Below are positions 16,932 through 25,911 of a stretch of DNA of 64,000 bases, one piece after another. The notes under the pieces were generated by a model. It was given only the letters and a program-made list of their open reading frames with translations. It did not search any database and was not told the DNA's origin. The stretch is from Fodinibius sp964490705. GTDB lineage: Bacteria > Bacteroidota > Rhodothermia > Balneolales > Balneolaceae. The position numbers and the translations under genes are program-made. How positions within the stretch are numbered: the stretch's first letter is position 1; every line of letters starts with the position of its first letter. Location: assembly GCA_964490705.1 (NCBI GenBank), contig CAZBCG010000001.1:62001-126000 (forward strand), given 5' to 3'.

Positions 16932-18488
16932 ATGCTACGCAAACTCATATATCTCAACTGGTCGGCCTTTCTGGAGCGGCTCACCAAATTCCAGACCTTT
17001 TTGGTGGTGGGATATATCATTTTTCTGCTTGTACTATTTTCCAACCTGATCGGCTCTGCACTGGTGATTGTCCTGTTTGATCAAAACCCCATTGTGGCAA
17101 CCCAACTGCCCTGGCTTACCGATGAGATCCACCAGCTTATCACCCTCATTTTCGCTAATGTCTTGTGGGTCCTTCACTTTTCTTTTACCAGCACGCGGCT
17201 GCTCAATATGGAAGAAAATCGCAAGCTTCTGGCCTACGGCTACCCCGTAAAGCAACTCAGCTGGCATCTCAACCTGATGGGCTTTTTTCATCCCCTGAAC
17301 CTGATCTACAATTTTACCTGGCTGGTCTTTCTGCTGATGCAGATCCAAAACCTGATGTACATTCCGGTGGTGCTGGCAGTGGTCTTGCTCAACTATGCCG
17401 TCATCTACTCGATTAAGCACCGCTTCCTCAAAATTGTGGAAAAGCGGTTTAAGGTTATTGTCTTTAGCGCACTCTTTGTGATTTTCGGATCGATTCAGGC
17501 CATAGCCATTATTTCACGTCGGTTTGAGATGATCGTATCCCAATACCTACCAAGCGTGGTCACCCTAAACAGTTATCTCTTTTATACACCCGGCGGACTG
17601 CTGGAATATTCGGCCACAGGCAATTATAACTTAGGCGTTGCATCTGCCATCTATGGATTTTCTGCACTGTTGATTTTCCTCATCGCGCGCGATCACTTTC
17701 TCAAAACCCGAGAAGGGTTACAACAGCCCACTTTTGAGCAAAAGGTGTATAAACGCAATCGAATGTGGCAGTTTCTCAAAAAATGGCTGGGGCTACATGC
17801 CGGCAAATTTTACTATTACGTGCTTTCACACTCCTATAACCGACTTCAAATTTTGACCATTGCCCTAATCCCGGCCGTATATATTCCACTGCTGCTGCAG
17901 CTCGACAATAATTATTACAGCAACTTGTTGATCCCCACCATGCTGGCCGCTATTCCGGTGGCACTGCTGGCCATGGGCATGGCCAATATGTTTGGCTACG
18001 AGAATCGGGAGTTCCTACTCCACAAACAGCTGCCCGCCTCGTTTGAAAGTCAGCTCAAGGAGCGATTTCTGGGCATAATCGTAGTGCCATTGCTCATCTT
18101 TTACTTGATTACCACCGCCGAAATCCTGTACCTGCCCCAGCTGGGATCGGTCATCGAAATTTATGTGGCCAACACCTTTTTCTTTGTCTGCTTTATGCTG
18201 GTGTTTCTCTGGTCATCATTTTTCTATTATCAAAAAGCAGATTATACCTCGTTTAGTTTTAAGCATCCCATTATATCTCAAAAGGTAACCTTCATGATGA
18301 TGTTCCTGATTTTCGGCTTAGGTTATGCCGTCTTTGCACCGCTTGGGGATTTACAGATCTACCGGCTTTATGTGATGGGTGGACTTATCATCGCCATCAC
18401 CATTTACCTGTGGCGCAACATGGATCTGCTGGTCCGTGCCTTTGACAACCGTATTTTGCACCAAGTTTGGGCCGAAGCCGGGCAATAA
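16932..18488 (+). CDS. ABC transporter permease-like integral membrane protein
   Basis: A 518-residue protein with about 11-12 hydrophobic segments, for example FLVVGYIIFLLVLFSNLIGS near 23-42, VIVFSALFVIFGSIQAIAII and TFMMMFLIFGLGYAVFAPLG. It starts MLRKLIYLNWSAFLERLTK, like the Bacteroidota permeases that pair with a single ATPase. It lacks the conserved loops of FtsX or ABC-2 in an obvious form. The ATPase gene begins 77 bases downstream on the same strand, so the two probably form one exporter of unknown substrate. Confidence 0.78.
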   Translation: MLRKLIYLNWSAFLERLTKFQTFLVVGYIIFLLVLFSNLIGSALVIVLFDQNPIVATQLPWLTDEIHQLITLIFANVLWVLHFSFTSTRLLNMEENRKLLAYGYPVKQLSWHLNLMGFFHPLNLIYNFTWLVFLLMQIQNLMYIPVVLAVVLLNYAVIYSIKHRFLKIVEKRFKVIVFSALFVIFGSIQAIAIISRRFEMIVSQYLPSVVTLNSYLFYTPGGLLEYSATGNYNLGVASAIYGFSALLIFLIARDHFLKTREGLQQPTFEQKVYKRNRMWQFLKKWLGLHAGKFYYYVLSHSYNRLQILTIALIPAVYIPLLLQLDNNYYSNLLIPTMLAAIPVALLAMGMANMFGYENREFLLHKQLPASFESQLKERFLGIIVVPLLIFYLITTAEILYLPQLGSVIEIYVANTFFFVCFMLVFLWSSFFYYQKADYTSFSFKHPIISQKVTFMMMFLIFGLGYAVFAPLGDLQIYRLYVMGGLIIAITIYLWRNMDLLVRAFDNRILHQVWAEAGQ

Positions 18489-18565
18489 TGATTTATTTCG
18501 AACGCTCTATAAAATGATATTATATTACTTGCAGTTGATGCTGTTATCTCAACTTCGATAATGTT

Positions 18566-19327
18566 ATGGAACAAGCTATAGAAATTTCGGCGCTCCAAAA
18601 ATCATACGGCGATACTCCCGTTCTTGAGGATTTTAACCTTTCGGTGCCCTCGGGAAATATTTTTGGGCTTATCGGTCCCAATGGCGCGGGCAAAAGTACG
18701 CTTATTGGTATCCTTACCGGACTGCTCGACTACGACGATGGAGAAATCATCATCAACGGCCTGCCGCTGACCGAAGAAAATGAGCTTGCCATCAAACGTC
18801 GCATCGCCTCAGTACTGCAGCCGCCACTGCTGTTTGAACACTTTACCGCCCACGATTTTCTGCATTATATCTGTGATATTTATGAGATTCCCGATGAAGG
18901 GCGTCAGGCTAAAATGAATTCCTTACTCGAATTTCTGGGTCTTGTCGAGTTTGAACATGCCAAAATCAACAAGCTCTCTGCAGGAAGCCGAAAAAAGCTC
19001 TCCTTTTGTGCGGCTATTCTGAGCGACCCCGATATTCTGTTTCTCGACGAGCCCTTCGAAAGCATCGATGTAATTTCTATCGGACGGATGAAAACCATTC
19101 TAAATTATCTGCAAAACAAGGGGGTCACCATTATCATCACCAGCCACATTCTGGAGATTGTCGAAAATCTCTGCGATGATATTGCCATCCTTCACAATCA
19201 AAAAATTATTGCCTACCTGGATTCTGAAACACGCAAAGAACTGCAGAAAGATGCCAGTCTCAGCGAGATTTTCGAAAGTTATGTGGAGGTTGAAAAGCCT
19301 AAAAGTGATGTATTGAACTGGCTGTAA
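18566..19327 (+). CDS. ABC transporter ATP-binding protein
   Basis: The 253-residue nucleotide-binding domain has Walker A GPNGAGKST at 38-46, a Q-loop region (ASVLQPPLLFEHFT), a degenerate signature LSAGSRKKLSF in place of LSGGQ, Walker B DILFLDEPFESID, and the H-loop ITSHILE. It would power the 12-TM permease upstream. The architecture resembles ABC-2-type drug, lipid or antibiotic exporters such as CcmA/NatA proteins. The LSAGS signature is an ordinary variant of this subfamily. Confidence 0.92.
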   Translation: MEQAIEISALQKSYGDTPVLEDFNLSVPSGNIFGLIGPNGAGKSTLIGILTGLLDYDDGEIIINGLPLTEENELAIKRRIASVLQPPLLFEHFTAHDFLHYICDIYEIPDEGRQAKMNSLLEFLGLVEFEHAKINKLSAGSRKKLSFCAAILSDPDILFLDEPFESIDVISIGRMKTILNYLQNKGVTIIITSHILEIVENLCDDIAILHNQKIIAYLDSETRKELQKDASLSEIFESYVEVEKPKSDVLNWL

Positions 19328-19446
19328 GAGAACTCTCTATCTTTTGCCCAATCAACAGCAAACCTCAACTTATCTATCTTAAAAGTTAAACACCTACCTC
19401 CACCCATTAACATTTTAAGATTCCGTTAAAAATCCCGCAAACATTA

Positions 19447-20781
19447 TCAGTCAACGCTGCAATAATCTCCATACTTTTTAAACCACAAAAACACAGGAGC
19501 TCCCAAAACAATCATACCAACTCCCGACAGCGACGGCAACGGACTTTGAATGACAGCATTTACGGTCATCGCCAGACCGGCAAGGATGAACAGGAGGTAT
19601 AATCCACTTTTGAAACGGCTGTTTAAAAAAGCGGTCTTATTTATCGTCAAAAGAGCAATAACAGAGAGGGTGGAAAACAGGACGATAGCAAATCCGGTAT
19701 AGGTTAGCAATTCCTCGAAAGTACCTGTGACAACCAATGCAATACTCCAGGCCGACTGCGTTAAAATTGCACCATATGGCGTTTTGCCACTGCGGCCAAC
19801 CCGGGACAAAAATTTGGGAAAAACTCCGTCTCTGGCCATCGCAAAATATACCCGGGGTCCCGTCACAATCATCGCACTAATGCTGCTGACCAAGGCAGTA
19901 AGTATTACAATCCCCACTAACAAATGCCCGTTGAAGCTCAACAACCTCTCAGACAAAAGTGATGTTACCTCCACGGTTCCGGAAAGCACTTCTAAGGAAG
20001 CCACCTTGATATAGGCCACATTGAGCAACAAGTAAAGTACGATCACTGCCGATGTTCCCAGGATCATAGCTCTGCACATGTTCTTTTTCGGCTCGCGTAT
20101 CTCTTCAGCCACATATACTGCTGCATTCCAGCCGCTGAACGTAAACAATACCGGAACCATGGCCATCAGCCAGTGCTGTGGCGCAACCAGTGAAAATGAG
20201 TGGATACTAACCGAAGCGCTTACATTTCCATAAAAGCCAAAACCAACAAGTAGCAGGATCGTTGAAATGGTAAGCAGAGAAAGTAAATTCTGAATGCGCT
20301 TGCTGATATTAACTTTCAACAAGTGCATAAGCGTAAGTACAACAATAATTGCAATGGCCACCGTTAGCTGGAATGAAATTTCGACACCTAATACGTCGGT
20401 ACTGATCCACTTTGTCATCTCGACAGGCAACAGGCTTTTTAGATAAGCAGCAAAACCGATACTTGCCGCCGCAATGGCTCCCGGAAATCCGGCAATAAAG
20501 GATGTCCATCCCGATAGAAATCCCCAGAACTTACCAAATGCCTCACGCAGATAAATATATTCTCCGCCGGCTTTTGGGATGTGGGCGGCCAGATCGGCAT
20601 AAGCAGCAGCGCCAATCAGGGCCAAAGCACCGCCCAACAACCATACCAATAAGAAAGAACCGGTATCCGGCACCATCCCGGCAACAATACCGGGCGTAGT
20701 GAAGATACCGATTCCTATAACATTGGCGACGATCAGTGAGGCACCATCCCAAAAAGTAAGCTTTCGTTTCAGTTGCTTCAT
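19447..20781 (-). CDS. APC family amino acid permease
   Basis: The 444-residue protein has about 12 TM helices. The opening MKQLKRKLTFWDGASLIVAN, followed by VIGIGIFTTPG, is the APC TM1 signature (GxGIF). TM2-TM3 contain LGGALALIGAAAYADLAAHIPKAGG and GEYIYLREAFGKFWGFLSGW, and TM6 includes PVLFTFSGWNAAVYVAEEIR. These are typical of LAT/cationic amino acid transporters such as SteT. The substrate is uncertain. The gene begins 18 bases downstream of the exported methyltransferase gene on the same strand, so they may be co-transcribed. Confidence 0.92.
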   Translation of the reverse strand: MKQLKRKLTFWDGASLIVANVIGIGIFTTPGIVAGMVPDTGSFLLVWLLGGALALIGAAAYADLAAHIPKAGGEYIYLREAFGKFWGFLSGWTSFIAGFPGAIAAASIGFAAYLKSLLPVEMTKWISTDVLGVEISFQLTVAIAIIVVLTLMHLLKVNISKRIQNLLSLLTISTILLLVGFGFYGNVSASVSIHSFSLVAPQHWLMAMVPVLFTFSGWNAAVYVAEEIREPKKNMCRAMILGTSAVIVLYLLLNVAYIKVASLEVLSGTVEVTSLLSERLLSFNGHLLVGIVILTALVSSISAMIVTGPRVYFAMARDGVFPKFLSRVGRSGKTPYGAILTQSAWSIALVVTGTFEELLTYTGFAIVLFSTLSVIALLTINKTAFLNSRFKSGLYLLFILAGLAMTVNAVIQSPLPSLSGVGMIVLGAPVFLWFKKYGDYCSVD

Positions 20782-20799
20782 CTCAGGTAGGCCTGATCT

Positions 20800-21456
20800 C
20801 TATTTGCCAGGGGTTGCAACAATTAACCAATGGCGGTGATGATCATTTTCTGAAAATTTTTTGTCTACTTTTTTGATGCTGAAACCTGCCCCTATGAGTT
20901 CATCTCTGACAAACTTGCTCTCTAATTTGTGATGGTCAGTTTGCTTGCTGCGAGATGCTCCTACTAAATTTTCGGTTATTGGATCCGCAATTATCAACCG
21001 TCCATCCGGTTTTAACGATTGTCTGATTTGTCGGAGCATCGACATATATTGGGTGAATTCATGATAGGTACTGCGCACAAGTACAACATCCAGCGAATGA
21101 TCCGGCAACATGGGATTCCCGGGAATGCTAAAAACGGGCGTCACATTGCTGGCACCCTCGTCCACTATATTTTCCTGTAACCCGTCAAAGGCATCTTCGT
21201 CAATATCCACCGCAAAAACATGGCCTTCATCTCCAACAATGGTGGACATTGCTACCGAATAACGGCCTTCTCTGCTACCTACATCGGCCACCCAGCTCCC
21301 TTTTTGCAGTTTCATAATATCAAAAAGCTCTTCAGCCTTACTTTCGTGATGCTGAGCTTTGGTAACCGAACTGCCCATCAAAAAAAGAACCAGCAATACC
21401 ATTGCCTGGAAACCTGCGATTCCTGTTTTCCCGTTATTTATAATCTGATTTTTCAT
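20800..21456 (-). CDS. Exported class I SAM-dependent methyltransferase-like protein
   Basis: The 218-residue protein has a signal-peptide-like start (hydrophobic MVLLVLFLMGSSVTKAQHHE) and then a Rossmann methyltransferase domain: motif I VADVGSREGRYSVAMS, acidic VFAVDIDEDAFDGLQENI, SLDVVLVRSTYHEF, LKPDGRLIIADP and a His-rich end NDHHRHWLIVATPGK. The usual GxGxG is replaced by GSREG. A signal peptide on a SAM-dependent enzyme is odd because SAM is not expected in the periplasm; similar exported proteins are nevertheless found in several Gram-negative groups. The substrate is unknown. Precedes the APC permease gene. Confidence 0.8.
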   Translation of the reverse strand: MKNQIINNGKTGIAGFQAMVLLVLFLMGSSVTKAQHHESKAEELFDIMKLQKGSWVADVGSREGRYSVAMSTIVGDEGHVFAVDIDEDAFDGLQENIVDEGASNVTPVFSIPGNPMLPDHSLDVVLVRSTYHEFTQYMSMLRQIRQSLKPDGRLIIADPITENLVGASRSKQTDHHKLESKFVRDELIGAGFSIKKVDKKFSENDHHRHWLIVATPGK

Positions 21457-21628
21457 ATCTATTATCCTTTTCAGTTAAACTTGAATGACCTGTATTGATC
21501 AACTATTGCTGGAAAAATAATAACGAATGCAGGCAGACAGATGGGTTAATCAGATGTTAAACTGACCAAAAGAAAGGTCAAAAATGTTAACGGTAGGTTA
21601 ATTCGAAGCCTGAGGAAGGATAAGATAT

Positions 21629-21655
21629 GGGGATAGCCTGCGGACGGCTATCCCC
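21629..21655. repeat. REP-like perfect hairpin (family A, copy 2)
   Basis: GGGGATAGCC, loop TGCGGAC, GGCTATCCCC: a perfect 10-bp GC-rich stem 28 bases past the stop of the serine hydrolase gene. It could end that transcript but has no T-run after it on the minus strand. It shares the GATA..GC arm and GGAC junction with the hairpin at 10881. Confidence 0.5.
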
Positions 21656-21682
21656 AACAAAAAGAGACTAGTAAAAGGTGTA

Positions 21683-23569
21683 TCAGAACTGGAACCCCAG
21701 CAAATTCCAGTAGTACAACTGCCAGATCAAAGTACCCGATAATACAAACAGCAAGCTATACCATAGTCGGCTCCAGATTCTGCTTTCACTGTTCTGCCAG
21801 ATTTTGTAGGTATGATATCCCATTGCCAGCATCAAAAGAACTGAAATAATGGGAAGGATGAATGCAGTTTTAAGACCGGCACTCAATCCATATATAATAC
21901 CTTCTCCATTACTGCCAACTCCCAGGCCAACCCATCCAAAGAATACCAGAATGATGAGTGCATTAACCCAGGCTGTTGCTTTTCTGACAAATGGAAGCGA
22001 AGCATTGGCACTTGCTTTCAACCGGTAATTTTTGCGAACGCCATAGGCCAATGGCCAGTAGAAAAGCGTCGCCAGAAATACCGCACCGGCCAACCCAAAT
22101 AAAGTAAAGTGCAATGTTTGGCTGGAAACAAACGAAATTTTCTCGAAAGCAAAGATCGGCAGTTCTCCCCGCAACATATGGGTGATTTTCCCCTGTTCAT
22201 TTTCATCAAAAGCAATAATGCTTGTATTTTGGGTATTTTGAAAGGTGAGACTGTCCACCGGGAACCAGTAGTTGGCTTCGCCATCGTCCATCGTCTTAAG
22301 CGTACCATCTTCCGTAGCAGTAACCTCACTCGATCCCAGCAGTGCTATAATGTGCGTGAACCGTTCATGCGGATAACGATTGGCCCGATAACTGCCTGTA
22401 AAACGCTGTAGTTGTTCTTGCCCCATCTGCAATGTATCGATCGTAACATTGTCTTCGGGAAAGTAATGATCCACAAAATCGCTAAACAATCTCCCGTATG
22501 TTCCACCGCCGTTGGCGCTGTTAAAGGAAAGGAAAAAACCGAGATCGTGTTCCGGAAATAGCATCATCGTAGAGTGGAACCAAAACGTATCTCCACCATG
22601 ACCGATAATTTCGACCCCGTTTTGACTTTGATCAATAAAACCATACCGCATGGGGTTTACTTGCTTTGCCTGACGAAATGCCGGCTGCTGCATTAATCGC
22701 CCTGTGGACGAATTGAGTATTGTTGTATCTTGATATTGTCCATACCGAAGGTGCGTCTGCATAAAATGGAGCATATTTTCGGCCGTTGTGCTGGCAGTAC
22801 CCACCGGACCCAATGGCACAAATTCAAACTCTTTTTCTTTAAATTCGCCCTCTTCAAAAGCATATCCCTTCGACATCTGAGATTTCAACCTCTTGGGAAG
22901 CGGTTGTCGAAACGTGCTTTGATTCATATCCAGCGGATCAAAAATACGTTCCTCAACATAGTCCTCAAACTCCATCCCCGAAACCTGCTCCACAATATAC
23001 GCTGCAATACCCGTGCCGTGGTTGGAATAAGACGAATAGGTTGCCGGCGGACGGACCCGCGCGGGTAGTTCTTCAGCAAGGATTTCTCCCAGCGGTCGCA
23101 GCCGGGTAGAATCCCTCGCAAATAATCCGATTATATACTCTTCAAATCCGGCCGAGTGTGTCATCAAATCCCGAAGCGTAATGGGATCATCATAAGTATC
23201 AGGAATTTTAACATCTTCAAGGTATCGGTTGATATCGGCATCAAGCTCAAGCTTGCCCTCTTCCTTCAGTTGCATGATGGCCGTCCAAACAAACATTTTG
23301 GAGATAGATCCGATCCGAAACAGCGTGCTGTCCGGGTTCACAGGTTGCTCGTTCTTCACATCCGCATAGCCATATCCTTTCAGCAGTGCAGGCTGGCCAT
23401 CTTTGATGATGCCAACTGTAGCTCCCGCAATGTCATTTTCCTGCATATAGGTATGTACCAGGCCATCCATATATGCTTCGAGGGCTGTAGAATCTGCCCA
23501 CGGCGTTTGTGCTGATACTGATGATCCCATCCAAAAAATTAAGAATATCCCGAAAAGTAATCGTCTCAT
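21683..23569 (-). CDS. Serine hydrolase of the beta-lactamase/penicillin-binding-protein family with membrane tail
   Basis: A 628-residue protein from ATG 23569 (MRRLLFGIFL). That start puts the signal peptide (ending SSVSAQTPW) at the very N-terminus; 19 further in-frame codons upstream are probably not used. The class C fold motifs are LFRIGSISKMF (Ser88-x-x-Lys91, nucleophile and base), SYSNHG (Tyr-x-Asn) and a distal HGGDTF. The last ~160 residues have about four hydrophobic helices (FTLFGLAGAVFLATLFYWPL, ALIILVFFGWVGLGVG), so the catalytic domain is tethered outside the inner membrane. Likely a peptidase or esterase acting on peptides or D-amino-acid compounds; true substrate unknown. 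Confidence 0.87.
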   Translation of the reverse strand: MRRLLFGIFLIFWMGSSVSAQTPWADSTALEAYMDGLVHTYMQENDIAGATVGIIKDGQPALLKGYGYADVKNEQPVNPDSTLFRIGSISKMFVWTAIMQLKEEGKLELDADINRYLEDVKIPDTYDDPITLRDLMTHSAGFEEYIIGLFARDSTRLRPLGEILAEELPARVRPPATYSSYSNHGTGIAAYIVEQVSGMEFEDYVEERIFDPLDMNQSTFRQPLPKRLKSQMSKGYAFEEGEFKEKEFEFVPLGPVGTASTTAENMLHFMQTHLRYGQYQDTTILNSSTGRLMQQPAFRQAKQVNPMRYGFIDQSQNGVEIIGHGGDTFWFHSTMMLFPEHDLGFFLSFNSANGGGTYGRLFSDFVDHYFPEDNVTIDTLQMGQEQLQRFTGSYRANRYPHERFTHIIALLGSSEVTATEDGTLKTMDDGEANYWFPVDSLTFQNTQNTSIIAFDENEQGKITHMLRGELPIFAFEKISFVSSQTLHFTLFGLAGAVFLATLFYWPLAYGVRKNYRLKASANASLPFVRKATAWVNALIILVFFGWVGLGVGSNGEGIIYGLSAGLKTAFILPIISVLLMLAMGYHTYKIWQNSESRIWSRLWYSLLFVLSGTLIWQLYYWNLLGFQF

Positions 23570-23750
23570 CTTACTGTACTTTTTTATTGATTTTATACTC
23601 TCACCGTACGGCTTTTCATCTCGCAAGTTTTAATTATGTCAGCTTTATATTACAAAATTAGGGTGATTTTTTTCATTATCACTGTTTTACTGATTTTCAT
23701 CCCCCAGTTATTTATAATGGTAAAGTAATCACAAATTAAGGGGCACCACT

Positions 23751-24785
23751 ATGGATTCAGCAACCCTCACTGAGCACCTCAAAGATCCCAAACACCAGGT
23801 CGGTTATTTTGAACGATTGGCCACACACGTCCAGGACCTCCGTGACACCCCACCCGACCTTTTTGAAGACGTCAGCCATATCGACTGGTCAAGTTTGTCT
23901 TGGGATAAGGTCAACCGCCCCTATAAAGTGGACAAATGGGCCGAGGGCAAAAAGCTGTGGGAGCAGGAGCACGGCGAATCGATGCCCGTCAAAGAAGGGT
24001 GGAAACATTTTAACAAATCATTCCACCAGCTGTTTCAAAAAGATGTAGATCAGGAAAAGCAACAGGCCCGCTCGGATATCTGGAAGTCGCTGCTCAGCAT
24101 GGATATCCACGGCGCCGCCGAAGCGCTCGAGGAGCTGGTCCAGCTGTTGGTCTGGAATAAAGTACACCGCGTGGAAGACGCCATCTGGGATCCCCGCGGC
24201 AAGCGCGCCCTGTTTGAAGATCTGGACGTAGAAAAACCGGAAGTGCTGTTTTTGGGTGCTGCGGATGGCTACGAGGCCATGCAGCTGCTGGCGCAATACC
24301 CCGGCGGACATGCAGTGCTCGTGGATTATGATGAATTTTGCAAAACCGACCGCTTCGGCAAGTTTCCAGCCCAGTACCCGTTTTTGGGGAACGATCCCGC
24401 CACCGGAAATCACAAAGTGTATTACCGTGAAGACATGAATATTGACTTTGTGGTGGATGACATCCGAAACCTAAAATACGGCAAGGAGTTCGATATTGTG
24501 GTAAGCATCGGGCTGATCGAGCACTTCCCCGATGAGTACAAACATGAAGCTTTTGAGATGCATCGCCGCTTTCTAAAGCCGGGCGGCTACGCCATTCTCA
24601 CTACGCCTCGAAATCAGCTCAAAAGCAAAGCATTTTATACTGTAATGAGCGACTATATGAATTACGGATACCGCGAGCTTATGGATATCCGCCAAATGGG
24701 ACTCTATGCCTGGGAAAATGGCTTCGATATCCTGCGCGCCGGATACATCAAGGCCCATAATGGACTGATCTGTAAAGTGCGATAG
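23751..24785 (+). CDS. Class I SAM-dependent methyltransferase
   Basis: The 344-residue cytosolic protein has an N-terminal helical part of about 155 residues without known motif, then a methyltransferase domain: motif I EVLFLGAADGYEAMQLLAQ, acidic AVLVDYDEFCK, FDIVVSIGLIEHFPDEY and FLKPGGYAILTTPR. The last parts match the methyltransferase 11/23 type acting on small molecules. A purine-rich AAGGGG precedes the ATG. Its stop lies four bases from the stop of the convergent DUF4920 gene. I cannot name the substrate. Confidence 0.8.
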   Translation: MDSATLTEHLKDPKHQVGYFERLATHVQDLRDTPPDLFEDVSHIDWSSLSWDKVNRPYKVDKWAEGKKLWEQEHGESMPVKEGWKHFNKSFHQLFQKDVDQEKQQARSDIWKSLLSMDIHGAAEALEELVQLLVWNKVHRVEDAIWDPRGKRALFEDLDVEKPEVLFLGAADGYEAMQLLAQYPGGHAVLVDYDEFCKTDRFGKFPAQYPFLGNDPATGNHKVYYREDMNIDFVVDDIRNLKYGKEFDIVVSIGLIEHFPDEYKHEAFEMHRRFLKPGGYAILTTPRNQLKSKAFYTVMSDYMNYGYRELMDIRQMGLYAWENGFDILRAGYIKAHNGLICKVR

Positions 24786-24789
24786 TTCT

Positions 24790-25284
24790 TTACTTTTCAT
24801 CCACAATTTTGACGGACGTCGCCACCAGGCTGTACTCTTTTTGCGGACCCTTGACCTTCTCGGGATCTTCGCCGGCATCCTCGGCATAGTGCTTGGCCTT
24901 TTCTTCGGATAGCTCTTTAACGTTAAAAGTGCCCGCAATTTTTACATACTTTCCGGCCGAATTGGTTGGGATAAAAAAGCTGTAATCCTTGAAAGTAATA
25001 CGCGCCTGGTTTTCTCCATCAGAAAGCATGAAAAAACATCCTTTCTTCTGACATACCTGCTTGACCGTACCGTCGGCAATTACTTTTTCTCCTTCTAGCT
25101 TTTCGCTTTGCTCAATAAGCTCAGTAAGCGATAACGGTTTAGCATCAGAATTAAAGGTATTGCCAAACACTTCGTAGCTTTCTCCGGTTTCTACCGGTTC
25201 GGAAAGGCGAATAACTTCATCCTGAGCAATTCCAATGTTAACCAGCATGAATACACCTACAACTGTCAACAAAAATCTCTTCAT
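24790..25284 (-). CDS. DUF4920 domain-containing exported protein
   Basis: From ATG 25284 the protein is 164 residues, with a clear signal peptide (MKRFLLTVVGVFMLVNIGIA, cut before QDEV). The mature part matches DUF4920: EVFGNTFNSDAKPLSLTELI, VIADGTVKQVCQKKGCFFML with two Cys two residues apart from a lysine pair, RITFKDYSFFIPTN and GKYVKIAGTFNVKEL. It has an OB-fold look. The CQKKGC pair may bind metal or cycle as a disulfide; unproven. It follows the GAF-protein gene by 20 bases on the same strand, so an operon is likely; the partner may reduce oxidised methionine. Confidence 0.83.
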   Translation of the reverse strand: MKRFLLTVVGVFMLVNIGIAQDEVIRLSEPVETGESYEVFGNTFNSDAKPLSLTELIEQSEKLEGEKVIADGTVKQVCQKKGCFFMLSDGENQARITFKDYSFFIPTNSAGKYVKIAGTFNVKELSEEKAKHYAEDAGEDPEKVKGPQKEYSLVATSVKIVDEK

Positions 25285-25304
25285 CGTTTTATCTATTTGG
25301 GAAT

Positions 25305-25781
25305 TTAAAATAGAGGTGCAATAATTTTGCATACTTCTTCGAGCATATCGCGGTGCTGGTCGGTCAGCGAATCTTTGGTATGGGAATCGATATCCAACTC
25401 AGCCACAAATTCACCCTCTTTTTTAATGGGCACCACAATTTCTGCCTGCACGTGCACGCTACAAGCCAGATAATTATCAGCTTTGCTCACATCCTGCACT
25501 ACAAAGGTTTCGTTGGTCTCAGCGGCCTGTCCGCATATGCCCTTACCAAATGGGATGCGCGTATGTTCCGTTTCTTCACCTACGTATGGACCGAGCACCA
25601 ATTCACGATCGGCATCGGGGTCCACGAGGTAAAAACCCACCCAGTCAAAAACCTCTACCGCATCTTCCAGATAATGGCAGATATGCTGCAGTTTTTCGTC
25701 GTTGGATTTATTGGGATTATCGACGGTCTTTTTAATCTGACTCAATAAAACGCGATGCTCCTGAAAAATCGAAATATCCAT
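25305..25781 (-). CDS. GAF-domain protein of the free methionine-(R)-sulfoxide reductase type
   Basis: The 158 residues form one GAF domain related to MsrC/fRMsr: FDWVGFYLVD, LVLGPYVGEE, IPFGKGICGQAAE with Cys83, NYLACSVHVQAEIVVPIK with Cys107, and AELDIDSHTKDSLTD. In E. coli MsrC three cysteines (84, 94, 118) form the reaction centre. The spacing is kept exactly here (73, 83, 107), but the first position is His73, so one redox cysteine is absent. Free Met-sulfoxide reduction is likely but not certain; some relatives may be ligand-binding GAF proteins. Divergent from marC. Confidence 0.75.
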   Translation of the reverse strand: MDISIFQEHRVLLSQIKKTVDNPNKSNDEKLQHICHYLEDAVEVFDWVGFYLVDPDADRELVLGPYVGEETEHTRIPFGKGICGQAAETNETFVVQDVSKADNYLACSVHVQAEIVVPIKKEGEFVAELDIDSHTKDSLTDQHRDMLEEVCKIIAPLF

Positions 25782-25897
25782 TGCTTGTCACTGTTAAAAA
25801 ATCGTTTCTTATATGGCTCAAATCTAAGGTTAAATTGATCCTTAAAAAAGCGGGAGTTCAATTAATCTTCCGAGTTCACTATTCGAAATCTGTTTGC

Positions 25898-25905
25898 TAT
25901 CTTTG
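25898..25905 (+). promoter_or_regulatory. Promoter -7 element of the MarC gene
   Basis: TATCTTTG fits the Bacteroidota -7 consensus TAnnTTTG exactly. It ends only six bases before the ATG at 25912, so the transcript would begin at or next to the start codon. No clear -33 TTG was found at the expected distance. Confidence 0.45.
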
Positions 25906-25911
25906 CCCTCT

